Shown here piece after piece: positions 5,598-6,176 of a stretch of DNA of 6,176 nucleotides. How positions within the stretch are numbered: position 1 is the stretch's first letter; the number at the start of each line of letters is the position of its first letter. This DNA comes from Thermoleophilia bacterium (GTDB taxonomy: Bacteria; Actinomycetota; Thermoleophilia; Gaiellales; JAICJC01): contig JAICJM010000218.1 in NCBI GenBank assembly GCA_025928435.1, positions 1 to 6,176 on the forward strand, in the 5' to 3' direction. A model generated the notes under the pieces. It was not told where the DNA came from and did no database searches. It saw only the letters and a program-made list of their open reading frames with translations. A program made the position numbers and the translations under genes.

Positions 5598-6176
5598 GTG
5601 ACGGGTCGCCGCCCGTTGAAGAACGAGCGGCTCGAGGCGCAGGTCAGCGCGTCCGAGCAGCGTCTGAACGACGTGCTCGAAGGCGTGGAGCTGGTCGCGG
5701 TCAGCACCGACCTGGACGGGCGCATCCGGTTCTGCAACCGGTTCCTGTGCGAGCTCACGGGCTGGACGCGAGAGGAGCTGATCGGTCGCCTCTGGGCCGA
5801 GACGCTCAATCCAAAGAGCACGATCGTCGCGCAGCTCGCGGCCGGCAGGGTGGCCGACCACGAGGAGGCTCCCCTGCGAACCCGATCCGGGGACGTGCGC
5901 GAGATCGCGTGGAGCACGACGCTCGACCGGGATGCGGACGGGCGGATCACCGGCGCCACCGGGATCGGGCAGGACGTCACGGAGCGGAATCGGGCAGCGG
6001 CGACCTGCGCCTGCTCGCCCTGGAGCAGACTGCCCTCCGGCGGGTCGCAACGTGCGTCGCGTCGGAGGTCGACCCGTCCAGCGTGTTCGACATCGTCGCC
6101 GAGGAGGTCGGCCGCCTGCTCGGCGGGCGGGCGGCGAACGTCGTCCGGTTCGAGCCCGACGCGGACGCGGGCAAGA
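5598..6176 (+). CDS. PAS-domain sensor protein, N-terminal part, with an apparent frameshift
   Basis: From GTG at 5598 the frame gives a short coiled region (KNERLEAQVSASEQRLNDVL, residues 8-27) and a PAS domain: GVELVAVSTDLDGRIRFCNR (29-48), then LTGWTREELIGRLW (53-66), LRTRSGDVREIAWSTTL (93-109) and the PAC end GATGIGQDVTERNRA (119-133). PAS domains sense ligands, redox state or light and normally feed a kinase or cyclase domain, which is beyond the window. After residue about 134 the frame stays open to the edge but becomes Ser/Arg-rich nonsense, while a GAF domain appears in a different frame. The gene therefore contains a one-base deletion, a sequencing error or is a decaying pseudogene. 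The start is uncertain: there is only a weak GGGG 8 nt upstream. It begins 5 nt after the glxD stop, so it may share that transcript. Confidence 0.7.
   Translation, partial: MTGRRPLKNERLEAQVSASEQRLNDVLEGVELVAVSTDLDGRIRFCNRFLCELTGWTREELIGRLWAETLNPKSTIVAQLAAGRVADHEEAPLRTRSGDVREIAWSTTLDRDADGRITGATGIGQDVTERNRAAATCACSPWSRLPSGGSQRASRRRSTRPACSTSSPRRSAACSAGGRRTSSGSSPTRTRAR
5999..6175 (+). other. GAF-domain frame continuing the PAS sensor gene (shifted by one base)
   Basis: Read from about 5999, this frame gives GSGDLRLLALEQTALRRVAT, then CVASEVDPSSVFDIVAEEV and GRLLGGRAANVVRFEPDA. This is the typical beginning of a GAF domain that follows PAS domains in multi-domain sensor kinases. It has no start codon or ribosome site of its own near its beginning, and it joins the end of the PAS domain without a gap if one base is restored between about 5991 and 6004. 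It stays open to the window edge. Confidence 0.7.

Overview
This window looks like chromosomal DNA from a high-GC bacterium, most likely an actinomycete-type organism. The evidence is strong G/C preference at third codon positions, several GTG starts, tightly packed genes with 1-4 nt overlaps, a TANNNT-type -10 box and possible leaderless starts. The PAS-GAF sensor wording near the right edge resembles proteins I associate with Thermoleophilia (Solirubrobacterales/Gaiellales), but that placement is inference. No rRNA, tRNA, mobile element or CRISPR array was seen.

Left part (1-1564, minus strand): a two-gene unit encodes an EamA/DMT-type membrane exporter and a cytoplasmic YceI-family lipid-binding protein, joined by a 4-nt ATGA overlap. 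Downstream of yceI is a 96-nt gap with a long imperfect hairpin (44-98). Its 3' arm (minus-strand sense) contains a perfect Shine-Dalgarno sequence placed 6 nt before an ATG at 41, so a third gene probably begins here and runs off the left edge. Its ribosome site would be masked by the hairpin.

Middle (1565-2618): a 78-bp divergent intergenic region separates the exporter gene from a LysR-type regulator on the plus strand. It holds a good minus-strand promoter (TGGACA, 17 nt, TACGCT) only 7 nt from the exporter ATG, which implies a leaderless mRNA. A GATTG-N11-CAATC palindrome is centred near -63 of that promoter, the usual place for a LysR recognition site. The simplest model is that the LysR protein controls the eamA-yceI unit and itself.

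Right part (2619-5592, plus strand): three overlapping genes encode a split glutamate synthase-like enzyme of the GlxBCD / N-methylglutamate synthase (MgsABC) type: a class II glutamine amidotransferase, a GXGXG beta-helix subunit and an FMN-binding synthase subunit. No GltD-like electron-donor subunit, glutamine synthetase, gamma-glutamylmethylamide synthetase or N-methylglutamate dehydrogenase gene is in view, so the physiological product is open. Five nucleotides after glxD begins a PAS-domain sensor gene. Its frame shifts by one base at about 5991-6004, and the GAF domain continues in another frame to the window edge.
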